A DNA stretch of 64,000 bases from Blastocatellia bacterium (GTDB lineage: Bacteria > Acidobacteriota > Blastocatellia > Chloracidobacteriales > JADJPF01). The notes below the pieces were generated by a model. It made no database searches and was not told the origin of the DNA. It saw nothing but the letters and a program-made list of their open reading frames with translations. The position numbers were made by a program, and so were the translations under genes. Below are positions 15,642 to 25,075 of the stretch, one piece after another. The stretch covers positions 1-64,000 of the forward strand of contig JANWYG010000002.1 of NCBI GenBank assembly GCA_025057015.1, in the 5' to 3' direction. Within the stretch, counting starts at the first letter, position 1. The number at the start of each line of letters is the position of its first letter.

Positions 15642-17008
15642 TTCCCCAACCTGCTAGCTACTTCGCGTTCAAGCGCTTGTAAGCTATCAAACTTAGTATT
15701 CCTAGAAAGCGCCGTTTCTACGTCGTAGTTACGAGCAAGATCTTCTAATATAGCAACTACTACAGCCAGCCCTTTTTCAGCAAGCACTTCTACAGCAGCC
15801 AGAGAGTAGGCGTATGCTATGCGAGCCTCCACTGAGCTAAGGCCAGTAAAGGCAGTCGATAGAGTGCTCAATTTAGGCAATGATTGCAACGAAGCCAGCC
15901 AAACTATATCAGGACTGCGGCCTTCGAGCAGCTGTGCTAGTCCTTCATTGAGCCAAGTCGGACAACGTCCCTTTGACTTAAAATGAACGAAAGAATGAAC
16001 TAGCTCGTGAATCAGCGTTCGGGAGAGTTCGTCGCTCACACCAATTAAACCGCCTACAGGCACACGTATCTTGCCATCATTGAGGGCACCTGCCCAGCTT
16101 GGAGCACGCGTTATATCGAAGAACGCCTGTCGGGTGTAGAAGATAACACTTATTTTTTCACTGGGTACATACCCAAAGCGGCGACTAAGCAGAACATAAC
16201 TATCATCTAGCTTGCTTAGCAGTTCCGATTGCATCCAGGGCTCGACATTTCCTTCAAAGCTGACAACAAAGAAACGGTTATGCCTGCTAGTAAACTCTTT
16301 ATTTAGCGAGAGTTCCTTCTCAACCTTCGATATTAGAGCAGCGATAGCGGGATTTGGAGCAAGTTTCAGTGCCGAGCGCCAAGCCGTTAAAGCAGCCTCC
16401 AGCTTATCGAGCGCATAATTTGCAGCTCCTTTTTGATACAATGCTATTTGATTCTGAGGATCTATAGTTGTTGCTCGGGTGGCATACTCAAGCGATTCAG
16501 AATAGCGCCCATCTCTAAGACAGATATCAGCCAGAAGCACCAGCGCCGCAACGTCCCTATTGTCCCACGCTAGAGCTTGCAGTAACAAATCTTTGGCCTT
16601 TACAAACTCACCGCTTTGATGCCGCAAGTATCCGGTATCGACAAGCGCTCGAACAAGCCGACGTCGCAGCTCGACGTTACCAGGAGCAGCTCTAACACCC
16701 TCTTCAAGCCGCCTAAGTTCTGCATCATCTACACTAATACTAACGACCGATAAGCCAGATATAACACTGGGAAGCTGAGTTACATCCCTAGTCGACTTAA
16801 GTTCCTCACCTCGATCATCATCACGAGCAATCTTTTCAACACGTTCGATAGGTACTGACAAAGCAACATCGCCTATCCAATAGCGTAGCAATTTACCTTC
16901 CTGTCTAGCAGCATCGCACTTGATCTTACGGCCGTCTTTCAAATAAATAGTATCAGCTTTGAGCGATATCGGAAGCGCTAGCGCGAGAACCAGGACAAGC
17001 AATTTCAT
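15638..17008 (-). CDS. Exported TPR protein with gluzincin peptidase domain (peptidase MA-like)
   Basis: A 456-residue protein with signal peptide [18 protein letters not shown]. Residues ~20-60 ('[20 protein letters not shown]...VPIERVEKI') form a short beta module common at the start of secreted bacterial TPR proteins. TPR-like helical repeats occupy ~100-230. The C-terminal ~220 residues carry a metallopeptidase signature, H-E-L-V-H in '[18 protein letters not shown]', followed by '[14 protein letters not shown]', which supplies a third ligand Glu as in peptidase-MA-like gluzincins. It may be a periplasmic protease; the substrate is unknown. It starts 1 bp after the zinc-ribbon/SPOR gene stop and overlaps ttcA by 4 bp. 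Confidence 0.85.
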   Translation of the reverse strand: MKLLVLVLALALPISLKADTIYLKDGRKIKCDAARQEGKLLRYWIGDVALSVPIERVEKIARDDDRGEELKSTRDVTQLPSVISGLSVVSISVDDAELRRLEEGVRAAPGNVELRRRLVRALVDTGYLRHQSGEFVKAKDLLLQALAWDNRDVAALVLLADICLRDGRYSESLEYATRATTIDPQNQIALYQKGAANYALDKLEAALTAWRSALKLAPNPAIAALISKVEKELSLNKEFTSRHNRFFVVSFEGNVEPWMQSELLSKLDDSYVLLSRRFGYVPSEKISVIFYTRQAFFDITRAPSWAGALNDGKIRVPVGGLIGVSDELSRTLIHELVHSFVHFKSKGRCPTWLNEGLAQLLEGRSPDIVWLASLQSLPKLSTLSTAFTGLSSVEARIAYAYSLAAVEVLAEKGLAVVVAILEDLARNYDVETALSRNTKFDSLQALEREVASRLGK

Positions 17009-17009
17009 C

Positions 17010-18989
17010 TCAATTTCTCGCTAGGAAGCAATCTATACCTTTTGCCTTCAGCTCCGTCATAACTTTGCGAGCATCCGCATCAGACTCAAAACCCCCTACC
17101 CGAACCCGATACCAAATTCCCTTCGGGCCTAGATCAGCGCGAACAACATATGCAGGAAAGCCCATTTTCTGCAACTTATCCCTAAGGATATTCGCCTCAG
17201 CTTCGTTAGGAGAGGCCCCAACCTGTACAGCAAACTTACCCCCAGTTATAGGTTGTGCCGATCCAGTAACCGAAGGTTGTGTTTGGGAGTTCACCGGTTT
17301 GATATCTGACTTAGTAGACTGTTGATTGGCTACTGATTTGGGAGATGACTCAGTAGACTGTTTAGCCACTGGCTTAGTGATATCCGAGCTGGTCTGGTCA
17401 ACAGCAGGTGTTTCGGTTTTAGGCTGCTCGTCCACACTCTGTTTTGAAACAGCATCGTCTGAAACAGCACCCTCAGGACTAGCTTTATCATCCACAGGGC
17501 CAGACAGCCCAGTGCCTACAGGACCTACTTCGCCAGTCTGTACCGTCATGAGAGGCTGCTTTTGCTCAGTCAGAGCTACCCTCGCAGATAGCTGCTGAGG
17601 GGGCCTGAAATAGTAAAGGTACAGACTGATTACTAAAGCAGCTGCTAATATACCCAAAAAGCTACCATATATAGCCACACGTGCTCTACTTTTCTGCCTA
17701 CGTCCTTCCTCCATGGAAGAGTGATAAACTATCCTAGGCTGCTCTGAGATAGCCTCCTGACTAGAGAGCTGGGATTGGTTGGCTTTGGCAGTTGCCAGTT
17801 CGCCAGTTTTCCCGGTAAGCGGTGGCCTGGTCACTGTCTGCGCAGGTTCATTTTCAGTCGAAGGAGGCTTAGCTACAGGGACTGGTTGCTCGGCAGCTTC
17901 TGGTTGGGATGGAGGTGCTACAGTTTCTGGCTGAGCAAGTTTTTCCTGCTTCTTAGCTTCTTCTAGAAGATTTTGTATAGATTGACTGTCGAGCTTGGTG
18001 GTCTTTACTCCGCCCATTGGCGGTGAAGCTGCTGTTAGTTGTTCCCCTCCGACCCCCGATAAAGCAGAAGCTTTTGCAACAACATCAGTAGCTAATTTAG
18101 TGGTCTGTGACGCCGAACGTGTCAGTTCACTGATGCCAACCTCAGCTCCTTCACTCACAGGTTCTGAAAAAGGAACAGAAGGAGATAGCACAGAAGTCTC
18201 TCTAGCAGGGACTGATGGCTCCATTTTCGCAGCAGTCGTCGAGAACGTATCCACAGCAGCAGCATTAGAGGTGTCTATACTGGTCGAAGTCGAAGCAGGC
18301 TCGCCTATAATAGGTCTATCAGTACCCATATTCAAAGAACCTTCTTGCCTGCTCGGAAGGGAAGCTGTAGCATCCACAGCGAAAGGGTCGAAGACAATAG
18401 GTTTTCCCGTATCAGGAATTGGTGGAGGAACGCTAGTTGGCTCAGGAGGTTTTGGCAAAGAAGGCTTCGGTGGTGTTCCCATTACCATGGTCGTCTCACC
18501 GTCAAAAGGCGGCTGACTTGAAAGGACAGAAGGAGACACGCTAGCAGCTATTTTGCTACTACCTAATGGACGAACTTCTATTCGTGCTTGACATTTGCGA
18601 CAGCTAAATTTTCCTCCGCTAGTAGGTATCTTAGCCGGGTCTATCCTATATTCGCTACTACATTTTGGACACTTTATATGAAGCATCTCAGCAGCAGGCT
18701 TAGCGGCAGCAAGGCTAGCAGTGGGCGCAATGTCTGCCACAGCATCAACTGAAGAAGACTTTTCTCCCAAAGAGGCTTGAGTTGCAGGCAAAGAAACAGG
18801 CCTTTCTGCTGTCTTCGTGCCTAAAGTAGCCGTAGCTGCAACTACAGTTGCAGCCGCCTCATCTCCACTAGGAGGGCGTACTTCTACCTTTGCCTGACAC
18901 CCCCAACAAGTGAATCTGGCGCCTTTAGGGGTGATTTTAGTGGGGTCTAACCTATACTCACGTTTGCACTTAGGGCAGGCTATCTTCAT
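17010..18989 (-). CDS. Zinc-ribbon (MJ0042-type, two copies) / transmembrane / SPOR-domain protein
   Basis: A 659-residue protein with an unusual order of parts. Two MJ0042-type zinc ribbons stand at residues ~1-39 (C5, C8, C28, C31) and ~105-145 with near-identical wording ('CPKC..EYR.DP.KI'). Then comes a long low-complexity stretch rich in Pro, Ser, Thr, Ala and Val, a single membrane helix near residues 437-460, a second disordered linker, and a C-terminal SPOR domain ('GKFAVQVGASPNEAEANILRDKL...YRVRVGGFESDADA'). The likely topology is zinc ribbons inside and SPOR domain in the periplasm, where SPOR domains bind denuded peptidoglycan glycan strands. The start has a GGAGG site. It could link cell division or wall state with a cytoplasmic partner. 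Confidence 0.85.
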   Translation of the reverse strand: MKIACPKCKREYRLDPTKITPKGARFTCWGCQAKVEVRPPSGDEAAATVVAATATLGTKTAERPVSLPATQASLGEKSSSVDAVADIAPTASLAAAKPAAEMLHIKCPKCSSEYRIDPAKIPTSGGKFSCRKCQARIEVRPLGSSKIAASVSPSVLSSQPPFDGETTMVMGTPPKPSLPKPPEPTSVPPPIPDTGKPIVFDPFAVDATASLPSRQEGSLNMGTDRPIIGEPASTSTSIDTSNAAAVDTFSTTAAKMEPSVPARETSVLSPSVPFSEPVSEGAEVGISELTRSASQTTKLATDVVAKASALSGVGGEQLTAASPPMGGVKTTKLDSQSIQNLLEEAKKQEKLAQPETVAPPSQPEAAEQPVPVAKPPSTENEPAQTVTRPPLTGKTGELATAKANQSQLSSQEAISEQPRIVYHSSMEEGRRQKSRARVAIYGSFLGILAAALVISLYLYYFRPPQQLSARVALTEQKQPLMTVQTGEVGPVGTGLSGPVDDKASPEGAVSDDAVSKQSVDEQPKTETPAVDQTSSDITKPVAKQSTESSPKSVANQQSTKSDIKPVNSQTQPSVTGSAQPITGGKFAVQVGASPNEAEANILRDKLQKMGFPAYVVRADLGPKGIWYRVRVGGFESDADARKVMTELKAKGIDCFLARN

Positions 18990-19013
18990 TTTTAACCTCC
19001 TCTGCCTACGATG

Positions 19014-20939
19014 CTATAGAGAGGCTTCCCATTCCTTATACAACTCTTCTAGTCGATCGTTCAAACAAGCATATTCTCGAGTCAACTTTATAAGCAGCTC
19101 CGGGTCTTTAGCTGTCTCTACACTGGCAAGTAGAGAAGAAACCTGAGCTATACTGCTCTCCACGCAGTAAATATCCTGTTCGATCTCGTCAAGTCTACGA
19201 GCCAGCTTTGGCTTGGAAGCTACTTTAGCAGGAGGTTTTCTTGCAGGTTTGGTTTCCGCATGTTCAGTAGTAGTTTCAATCAAGCGTCGACGATAGTCAA
19301 GATACTCCGAGTAGTTCCCGCTGAATACCTCCGCACTAGAACCGTTTAAGTATACTATTGAAGAGGCAATCCGGTCGAGAAAATATCGATCATGTGAAAC
19401 GACTAGTATAGTCCCAGGAAAATTCCCTAAGGCTTCCTCTAATGCCTTTCTGGAATACACATCTAGATGATTAGTCGGCTCATCAAGCACTAACACGTTT
19501 GCTTTAGAGTAAACAATCCTAGCAAGGGCAAACCTGCTGCGCTCGCCACCACTTAAATCAGCTATCTTCTTATAAACCTCTTCTCCACAAAAGTTAAACC
19601 TAGCTAGAAAAGATCGTAACTTCTGCTCCTCAGCATACGGATCCAGCTTGCGCAGCTCGTCTATAAGCCGCTCGTTAAGATCCAGATCCGCCATTAATTG
19701 GTCATAGTATCCTATACGGACATTTTTCGCCCATCGGACACTACCTTCAAGCGGCTCGAGCAAGTTGACAAGAGTCTTAAGCAAAGTAGTTTTTCCAACA
19801 CCGTTCCCGCCTACTATTGCTAAACCCTCACCGCAACGCACTTGCAGATTCAGACGACTAAACAGCTTCTTTGAACCATAGCCCACGCTGAGCTGCTCTA
19901 CAGTAAGCACTATATTCGCAACATGACCCACTTGCTGCTGCAGATCAAACTTTGCTGTATCCTCAACTCTAACTGCTCCTATTCGCTCCAGACGCTCGAG
20001 CATATTGCGGCGAGATTTGGCTTGCTTGGCCTTTTGCCCAGCTATATTCCGGCGGATGAATTCTTCTGTACGTTCTATCAAAGCCTTCTGCTTTTCATAG
20101 GCCGCTATTTGGGCTTTCTGCCGCAGTTGCTTTTCTTTTACATAGAAGCTGTAATTACCGGCATAGCTCGTAATCTTGCCTTGCTCCAGCTCGAGAGTCC
20201 TTTCTGTAACGCGATCTAGAAGGAATCGGTCATGCGAGATAACAATATAGGCAGACTTATACGTTGCGAGGAAATCCTCCAACCATTCCACAGCCTTGAT
20301 ATCCAGATGATTAGTAGGCTCATCAAGCAAAAGGAGGTCTGGTTCAGCTAGCAGCAGCATTGCAAGTGCAAGCCGTGACCGCTGTCCACCGCTTAAGCAG
20401 GAAACCGGTACTCCCAAGTCCGACTTACTAAATCCCAGTCCGTAAAGTACAGACTCAGCCCTAGCAGCAGCAGTAAAGCCACCTTCAAGTTCATAGCGTT
20501 GTTGCAAGTCACCATAAAGCTGCATCGCTTGCCGAAGCGACTCTCCGTCAAGCACTTCCATTTGACGCTCCAAGTTGCGCATTTCAGCTTCTATTTGCCT
20601 CAGATGGGCAAAAACCCGTACTGCAGCGTCTAGGATCGTATCCTCAGCAGCAAACCTATGTTGCTGAACAAGTAGCCCTATAGTCAAATTTGCCGCAACG
20701 ACTATCTCACCATCATCGTGCCGTTCAAAATACTCCTCAGGAACTGTTTGTAAGCTAGCAGCATATCTATGCGCAGCCTCTGCCATTTGTCCGAGAAGAA
20801 GTCTAAAAACAGTAGTCTTCCCAGCACCGTTACGGCCAACTAGACCCACTCGTTCTCCAGGATTTATCTGAAAACTACATCCTCTGAGTACTTCGTGAGC
20901 ACCATACGACTTTTTAACATTCTCGAACTTAAAAAGCAT
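19014..20939 (-). CDS. ABC-F family ATPase (Uup/YbiT type)
   Basis: A 641-residue soluble protein with two ABC ATPase cassettes in one chain and no membrane domain. Walker A motifs are 'GLVGRNGAGKTT' and 'IVGGNGVGKTT', signatures are 'LSGGQRSRLALA' and 'LSGGERSRFALA', and both Walker B sites end in 'LLDEPTNHLD' or 'VLDEPTNHLD'. The linker between cassettes and a C-terminal coiled coil (after residue ~555, 'RRLDEIEQDIYCVESSIAQ') resemble Uup-like ABC-F factors, which act on ribosomes. Its start codon lies directly after the stop of the PpiC gene, so it belongs to that operon. Confidence 0.92.
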   Translation of the reverse strand: MLFKFENVKKSYGAHEVLRGCSFQINPGERVGLVGRNGAGKTTVFRLLLGQMAEAAHRYAASLQTVPEEYFERHDDGEIVVAANLTIGLLVQQHRFAAEDTILDAAVRVFAHLRQIEAEMRNLERQMEVLDGESLRQAMQLYGDLQQRYELEGGFTAAARAESVLYGLGFSKSDLGVPVSCLSGGQRSRLALAMLLLAEPDLLLLDEPTNHLDIKAVEWLEDFLATYKSAYIVISHDRFLLDRVTERTLELEQGKITSYAGNYSFYVKEKQLRQKAQIAAYEKQKALIERTEEFIRRNIAGQKAKQAKSRRNMLERLERIGAVRVEDTAKFDLQQQVGHVANIVLTVEQLSVGYGSKKLFSRLNLQVRCGEGLAIVGGNGVGKTTLLKTLVNLLEPLEGSVRWAKNVRIGYYDQLMADLDLNERLIDELRKLDPYAEEQKLRSFLARFNFCGEEVYKKIADLSGGERSRFALARIVYSKANVLVLDEPTNHLDVYSRKALEEALGNFPGTILVVSHDRYFLDRIASSIVYLNGSSAEVFSGNYSEYLDYRRRLIETTTEHAETKPARKPPAKVASKPKLARRLDEIEQDIYCVESSIAQVSSLLASVETAKDPELLIKLTREYACLNDRLEELYKEWEASL

Positions 20940-22100
20940 CTACTTCTTGTTATCGACACCTTTCTGTTCTTCAGTGACAGCTTTGTCGGTACTCTTCGAG
21001 TCTACAGGTTGGGCAGTAACAGCAGGCTTAGCTGCTTCGGTTGCAATTGCAGTAGGCCGCAGGAAGCCAAAATTATCAGGATTTTGCAAGATTCGCTGCG
21101 CAAGATAATTCTCTATGGGAAACTGATGTAGTACGGCGAGGCGTAAAGCAGTGCCTAGAATGTTCTTACGCTGAGTGACCATTAGCTGTGAAACTTGAGC
21201 TTTTACTTGCGGATTATCTATGCTGAGCTGCTCTTCTTGTAGGCGTTTTGCGGTTAGTTTGAATATGTAGTACCTTCCCCCTGACCCGGCTACTGGTTGT
21301 GTGATATCGCCCTCTTTCATAGAGAAGAAGAGCTGTATCAACTGTGCAGGGAATCCCACCTGCATCAGCGCTTCCTCATCCAGAAAGCCCAAATCACCAC
21401 CTTGATATGCAGAGGCATCTTCAGATTGAATCCTAGCAACAGTTGCAAAATCGGCTCCACCCTTTAGTTGTGCATATATGCTAGCTATCTTCTGTTTAGC
21501 CTGCTCCTCACCTATAGCATCGTTCTTGGCTTTATTGTCTGCCGGATCGACTATTATGGCGCTCAAATGCACTCCCTTACCAAGCCTAAATTGCTGCTGA
21601 TTTTGATTAAAGTAGTCTGTTATCTCTCGGTCAGTAGGCGGTTTGACCACGCTGTTCTTCTCGGTCATCTTTTCTATAGCTAACTGCCGACGCTGATTTT
21701 CGCGAAATTCTTCTTCGGTCAGACCAGCTTCTTTAAGCGATTTCTGAAAGTCTTCTTGAGAAAGGCCGCTTTCTTGTACCACCTTCTGTATATGATTGCG
21801 TACATCATCATCACTTATCTTTATGTTTTCCTGCACCGCTCGTTGATAGAGTGCTTCTTCTGTAATCAGCGTATCGAGTGCTTGTAATCGTGCTGCTGCC
21901 AGCTCTACTGCTGTCAGATCGGTTAGGCGCTTACCGCTGCCCTGTAGCCCACGTTCTATCAGCTTGTCCACTTTGGCTAGAGGTATCTCAGCACGACCTA
22001 CACGGGCAGCAATTTCGCCGCTAGCGCCAGATACTTCGCTTTGTCTTTTACAACCCCAAACCATTACTACTATCAAAAAAAGCACTATCGTCTTCCGCAC
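20940..22100 (-). CDS. PpiC/SurA-like peptidyl-prolyl isomerase, probable lipoprotein
   Basis: A 386-residue envelope chaperone. It starts at GTG (22100) with AGGAG 9 nt upstream. The N-terminus MRKTIVLFLIVVMVWGC fits a lipoprotein signal with C17 as lipid site, although Trp in the lipobox is unusual. Residues ~30-150 form a SurA-N-type helical chaperone domain ('ALDTLITEEALYQRAVQENI', 'LSQEDFQKSLKEAGLTEEEFR'). Residues ~160-290 form a parvulin domain ('VHLSAIIVDP...FATVARIQSEDASAYQGGDLGFLDE'). The end is low-complexity Thr/Lys. It probably assists folding of outer-membrane or exported proteins. First gene of the operon that continues with the ABC-F gene without any gap. Confidence 0.88.
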   Translation of the reverse strand: MRKTIVLFLIVVMVWGCKRQSEVSGASGEIAARVGRAEIPLAKVDKLIERGLQGSGKRLTDLTAVELAAARLQALDTLITEEALYQRAVQENIKISDDDVRNHIQKVVQESGLSQEDFQKSLKEAGLTEEEFRENQRRQLAIEKMTEKNSVVKPPTDREITDYFNQNQQQFRLGKGVHLSAIIVDPADNKAKNDAIGEEQAKQKIASIYAQLKGGADFATVARIQSEDASAYQGGDLGFLDEEALMQVGFPAQLIQLFFSMKEGDITQPVAGSGGRYYIFKLTAKRLQEEQLSIDNPQVKAQVSQLMVTQRKNILGTALRLAVLHQFPIENYLAQRILQNPDNFGFLRPTAIATEAAKPAVTAQPVDSKSTDKAVTEEQKGVDNKK

Positions 22101-22122
22101 TTTACAAAACTCCTAGAAAGGT

Positions 22123-22152
22123 TTGACTGAAAGAGTCTCAGTTTGCTATAAG
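22123..22152 (+). promoter_or_regulatory. Predicted sigma-70 promoter of rpmB
   Basis: TTGACT at 22123-22128 and TATAAG at 22147-22152 are separated by 18 bp. Transcription would begin near 22160, giving an rpmB leader of about 85 nt with a GGGGAG ribosome site. ACTGA and TCAGT form a small inverted repeat inside the spacer. Confidence 0.5.
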
Positions 22153-22243
22153 TATGTTTTTGCCTGTGTAGAGAAAAAAAGATCATATCAATTCCAGAAA
22201 TTATTGCAAATCTAACACGCTATTTAGGGGAGTAAAAGCAGCT

Positions 22244-22435
22244 ATGTCGATGAGATGCAAGATATGTAACAAAGGGCCGCAGTTTGGAAACAAAGTTAGC
22301 CATGCCAACAACCGCACTAGAAGGCGATTTAATCCTAACCTACAGCGGGTTCGTGCAGTGATAAACGGCAGCGTACGTCGCATACGAGTCTGTACGCGCT
22401 GTATTAAGTCCGGCTTCGTAGTCAAAGCGGCATAG
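22244..22435 (+). CDS. rpmB: 50S ribosomal protein L28 (bL28), zinc-binding form
   Basis: A 63-residue basic ribosomal protein. The N-terminus '[32 protein letters not shown]' is the L28 signature. Two CxxC pairs (CKIC near the start, CTRC near residue 51) identify the zinc-ribbon 'C+' paralogue. The ATG at 22244 has a GGGGAG site; a second ATG two codons later is possible but further from it. The gene stands alone, divergent from the PpiC operon and convergent with ridA. Confidence 0.96.
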   Translation: MSMRCKICNKGPQFGNKVSHANNRTRRRFNPNLQRVRAVINGSVRRIRVCTRCIKSGFVVKAA

Positions 22436-22453
22436 CTTGCCTTACGAGCTATG
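22431..22453. terminator. Stem-loop between convergent rpmB and ridA
   Basis: CATAGCT (22431-22437) and AGCTATG (22447-22453) form a perfect 7-bp stem with a 9-nt loop that covers both stop codons of the convergent genes. A bidirectional terminator is likely by position; T-runs are missing. Confidence 0.45.
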
Positions 22454-22826
22454 AAACAGCTATGACCTCTATCTCTAGCTTTGCATTCTTAGGAAGTCCA
22501 GCTACAGCTACGGTCGAGCGGGCAGGAGGTTCTTTTGGGAAAAACCTCTCATAGACCATATTTACCTCTGAAAAGTCCGACATATCTGTCAGATAGATTG
22601 TCGTCTTAACCACTTTTTCCAAGCTGCTGCCAGCAGACTCAAGTATGGCTTTAATATTCAACAGGACTCTTTCAGCCTGTACATCTATGCCACCTTCTAC
22701 TAAACTCCCTGTAGATGGATCTAGCGGTATCTGACCAGAAAGAAAGATAAATCCTCCTGCCCTAACGGCCTGAGAGTAAGGCCCTATAGCCCTTGGAGCT
22801 GAATGCGTGAGTATGACTTCTTTCAC
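22449..22826 (-). CDS. ridA: RidA family enamine/imine deaminase
   Basis: A 125-residue protein of the RidA (YjgF/YER057c) family, which hydrolyses reactive 2-aminoacrylate and related imines released by PLP enzymes. Family marks are 'APRAIGPYSQAVRAGGFIFLSGQIPLDP', 'QAERVLLNIKAILESAGSSLEKVVKTTIYL' and the catalytic-arginine segment 'PPARSTVAVAGLPKNAKLEIEVIA'. The start codon is GTG and overlaps the spoT stop by 4 bp (GTGA), so it is translationally coupled to spoT. The spoT-ridA pair is a common arrangement. Confidence 0.95.
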   Translation of the reverse strand: MKEVILTHSAPRAIGPYSQAVRAGGFIFLSGQIPLDPSTGSLVEGGIDVQAERVLLNIKAILESAGSSLEKVVKTTIYLTDMSDFSEVNMVYERFFPKEPPARSTVAVAGLPKNAKLEIEVIAVS

Positions 22827-24988
22827 TGCTGAGTCCCTCCCATACGTTCCACTCCCAGAACTCCAGGTACTGACTTGACAGCTTTTATAACTCGTTCCAG
22901 GTGCTTGACGTCGTATATCTCTGCGGTAATGTCTATCATCCCATGTCCATCAGGTGAAATAGCTGCCCTGGCATCTCTGATGTCAGTTTTGATGTTAGAA
23001 ATCGCTGCAGTAAGGTCTGCCAGTATACCTTGCCTATTTTCAGTTAGTACCGAGATAGTAACCGAATAAGAAGACTGTGTGTCATCCTGTAGCCACTCAA
23101 CATCGAGTATGCGTTCTTTGTTTATCATCAGATTCTTAGCATTAGAACAAGTGACAGAATGTACGGCAACTCCTTTGCCTCGTGTGATATAGCCTATGAT
23201 TTTCTCACCTCTGATAGGATTACAGCATCTAGCACGATAGACCATTATTTCATCGATTCCTTTGACTCGGATACGGTCACCTATACGCAGCACTTTCTTG
23301 ATGACTTTTCCGAGAGTACTCTCCTTGTCGGCCAGTTCTTGGAACTGTTCTGGCGGAATAAGCTTAGCTATGACATTACGAGCAAAAAGTTTACCGTATC
23401 CTATCCAAGCAAAGAGATCCTCCGGACGCACAAGCCCATACTCGTTCGCCACCCGCGTTAAGTCACCGTCGGCAAGCAGTTTCTTCACATTCAACCTAAA
23501 ACGTTCAGCCTCCTTTTCAAAGAGTTTGCGGCCGATTTCTATAGCTCTAAGCTTTTCGCTCTCAGCCAAGTACTTCTTGATACGATTACGAGCCTTCGCC
23601 GTAACAACAAACTTCAACCAATCGCGAGAAGGATGAGAATTAGGCTGCGTTAAAATCTCAACTACATCGCCATTACGAATCTGGTATCTGAGCGAAACTA
23701 TGCGACCATTAACTTTCGCACCTGTACAAGTATGCCCTATGTCGGTATGGATAGCATATGCAAAATCGACAGGGGTAGAGTTGCGGGGCAGTTCTATGAC
23801 CTTACCCTTAGGAGTAAAGGCATATACATCCTGAGGATAGAGATCGAGCTTTAGGCTATCGAGGAACTCTCTAGAATCTGGTACTTCTTGTTGCCATTCT
23901 ATGAGCCTTTTCAGCCAGATAAACGCCTCATCATTTTCACCTTTGCCAAGTTTTTGTTCCTTATACTTCCAGTGAGCAGCTATACCTTCTTCCGCCACAC
24001 GGTGCATTTCCTCGGTGCGTATCTGTACTTCAAAGGGCTGCCCATTCTCACTTACTACGGAAGTATGCAGCGACTGATACATGTTATTGCGCGGTATGGC
24101 TATCCAATCTTTAAACCTTCCTGGCACAGGTTTCCAGATGTTATGAATCACGCCGAGAGCACCGTAGCAGTCTTTCACAGTCTTAGTAATAATTCTCACT
24201 GCTAGCAAATCGTAGACCTGGTCGATAGTAATACGCTGCCGCTTCAACTTGGCAAAGATGCTGTAGGGCCGCTTTATTCTACCTTGTATTTCTACAAGGG
24301 GAATTTGAGCTTCTTCGAGGCTCTCCTTTATAATTCTCTTAACGTCAACCAGGGTCTGCTCAAGTTCAGGCCTACGTCTTTCTAAGATCACCTGTATATT
24401 GTTGTAGTCCTCTGGGTAGAGATGCTTGAAGGCCAGATCCTCGAGTTCTCCTCGAATCCTTCCCATCCCCAATCGATGAGCTATCGGAGCATATATATCG
24501 AGCGTCTCTTCTGCTTTGCGTTTGCGCTTTTCTGAAGGCAGGTATTCAAGGGTGCGCATGTTATGCAGCCGGTCGGCTAATTTCACCAGAACGACGCGAA
24601 TGTCATCCACCATAGCAAGCAGCATCTTTCTTACCGTCTCGGCCTGACTTTCTTCTCTAGAAGCGTAGCCTATTTGCGATATCTTAGTAAGTCCATCCAC
24701 AAGGTGAGCTATCTCCTTACCGAACTGCTTTTCTACATCCTCTAGAGTAGCCGCCGTATCTTCTACGACATCGTGCAGCAGTCCGGTTGCCACACAAGTA
24801 ACATCGAGGCGCATTTCAGCTAAGATATTAGCTACCTCAAGTGGGTGAGCAAGATAAGGTTCACCAGATTTTCTAACCTGACCTTTGTGCACCATAGCAG
24901 AAAACAGATAGGCGCGCCTCAACAGATCAAGATCCTCTGCTTTGTAGTACTTTTCCACCTTTTCTAATATGTCCTCGAACCTGATCAT
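22823..24988 (-). CDS. rel: Bifunctional (p)ppGpp synthetase/hydrolase (RelA/SpoT, Rel type)
   Basis: A 721-residue stringent-response enzyme. The order of domains is HD hydrolase (residues ~25-180, with 'YLAHPLEVANILAEM' and the HD pair in 'TGLLHDVVEDT'), synthetase (~235-345, 'RPYSIFAKLKRQRI', 'DLLAVRIIT', 'NNMYQSLHTSV'), TGS (~385-445, 'FTPKGKVIELPRNSTPVDFAYAIH'), helical/zinc-finger region with 'YRARCCNPIRGEKIIGYIT', and a C-terminal ACT domain ending near residue 715. Both catalytic centres look intact, and it is the only family member in the window, so it probably both makes and degrades (p)ppGpp. First gene of a two-gene unit with ridA. Confidence 0.95.
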   Translation of the reverse strand: MIRFEDILEKVEKYYKAEDLDLLRRAYLFSAMVHKGQVRKSGEPYLAHPLEVANILAEMRLDVTCVATGLLHDVVEDTAATLEDVEKQFGKEIAHLVDGLTKISQIGYASREESQAETVRKMLLAMVDDIRVVLVKLADRLHNMRTLEYLPSEKRKRKAEETLDIYAPIAHRLGMGRIRGELEDLAFKHLYPEDYNNIQVILERRRPELEQTLVDVKRIIKESLEEAQIPLVEIQGRIKRPYSIFAKLKRQRITIDQVYDLLAVRIITKTVKDCYGALGVIHNIWKPVPGRFKDWIAIPRNNMYQSLHTSVVSENGQPFEVQIRTEEMHRVAEEGIAAHWKYKEQKLGKGENDEAFIWLKRLIEWQQEVPDSREFLDSLKLDLYPQDVYAFTPKGKVIELPRNSTPVDFAYAIHTDIGHTCTGAKVNGRIVSLRYQIRNGDVVEILTQPNSHPSRDWLKFVVTAKARNRIKKYLAESEKLRAIEIGRKLFEKEAERFRLNVKKLLADGDLTRVANEYGLVRPEDLFAWIGYGKLFARNVIAKLIPPEQFQELADKESTLGKVIKKVLRIGDRIRVKGIDEIMVYRARCCNPIRGEKIIGYITRGKGVAVHSVTCSNAKNLMINKERILDVEWLQDDTQSSYSVTISVLTENRQGILADLTAAISNIKTDIRDARAAISPDGHGMIDITAEIYDVKHLERVIKAVKSVPGVLGVERMGGTQQ

Positions 24989-25009
24989 GGCAAGCTCTTG
25001 ACCAGACTA

Positions 25010-25048
25010 CAAAAGAAAAAGTGCTAACCTATTTACAAGGTTAGCACC
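25010..25048 (-). terminator. Intrinsic terminator of the tonB-exb operon
   Basis: On the minus strand GTGCTAACCT, a 7-nt loop and AGGTTAGCAC form a perfect 10-bp stem (25022-25048), followed directly by TTTTTCTTTT (25012-25021). This is a textbook Rho-independent terminator, 28 bp after the stop of the TPR gene at 25076, and it isolates the spoT gene downstream. Confidence 0.88.
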
Positions 25049-25075
25049 TGCTGGATCAGATGGAAACACTAAAAT

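Noticed and set aside
17995-18516. 173-codon plus-strand frame inside the zinc-ribbon/SPOR gene
   Set aside because: It mirrors a low-complexity Pro/Ser/Thr coding region, has no ribosome site and is not expected to code.
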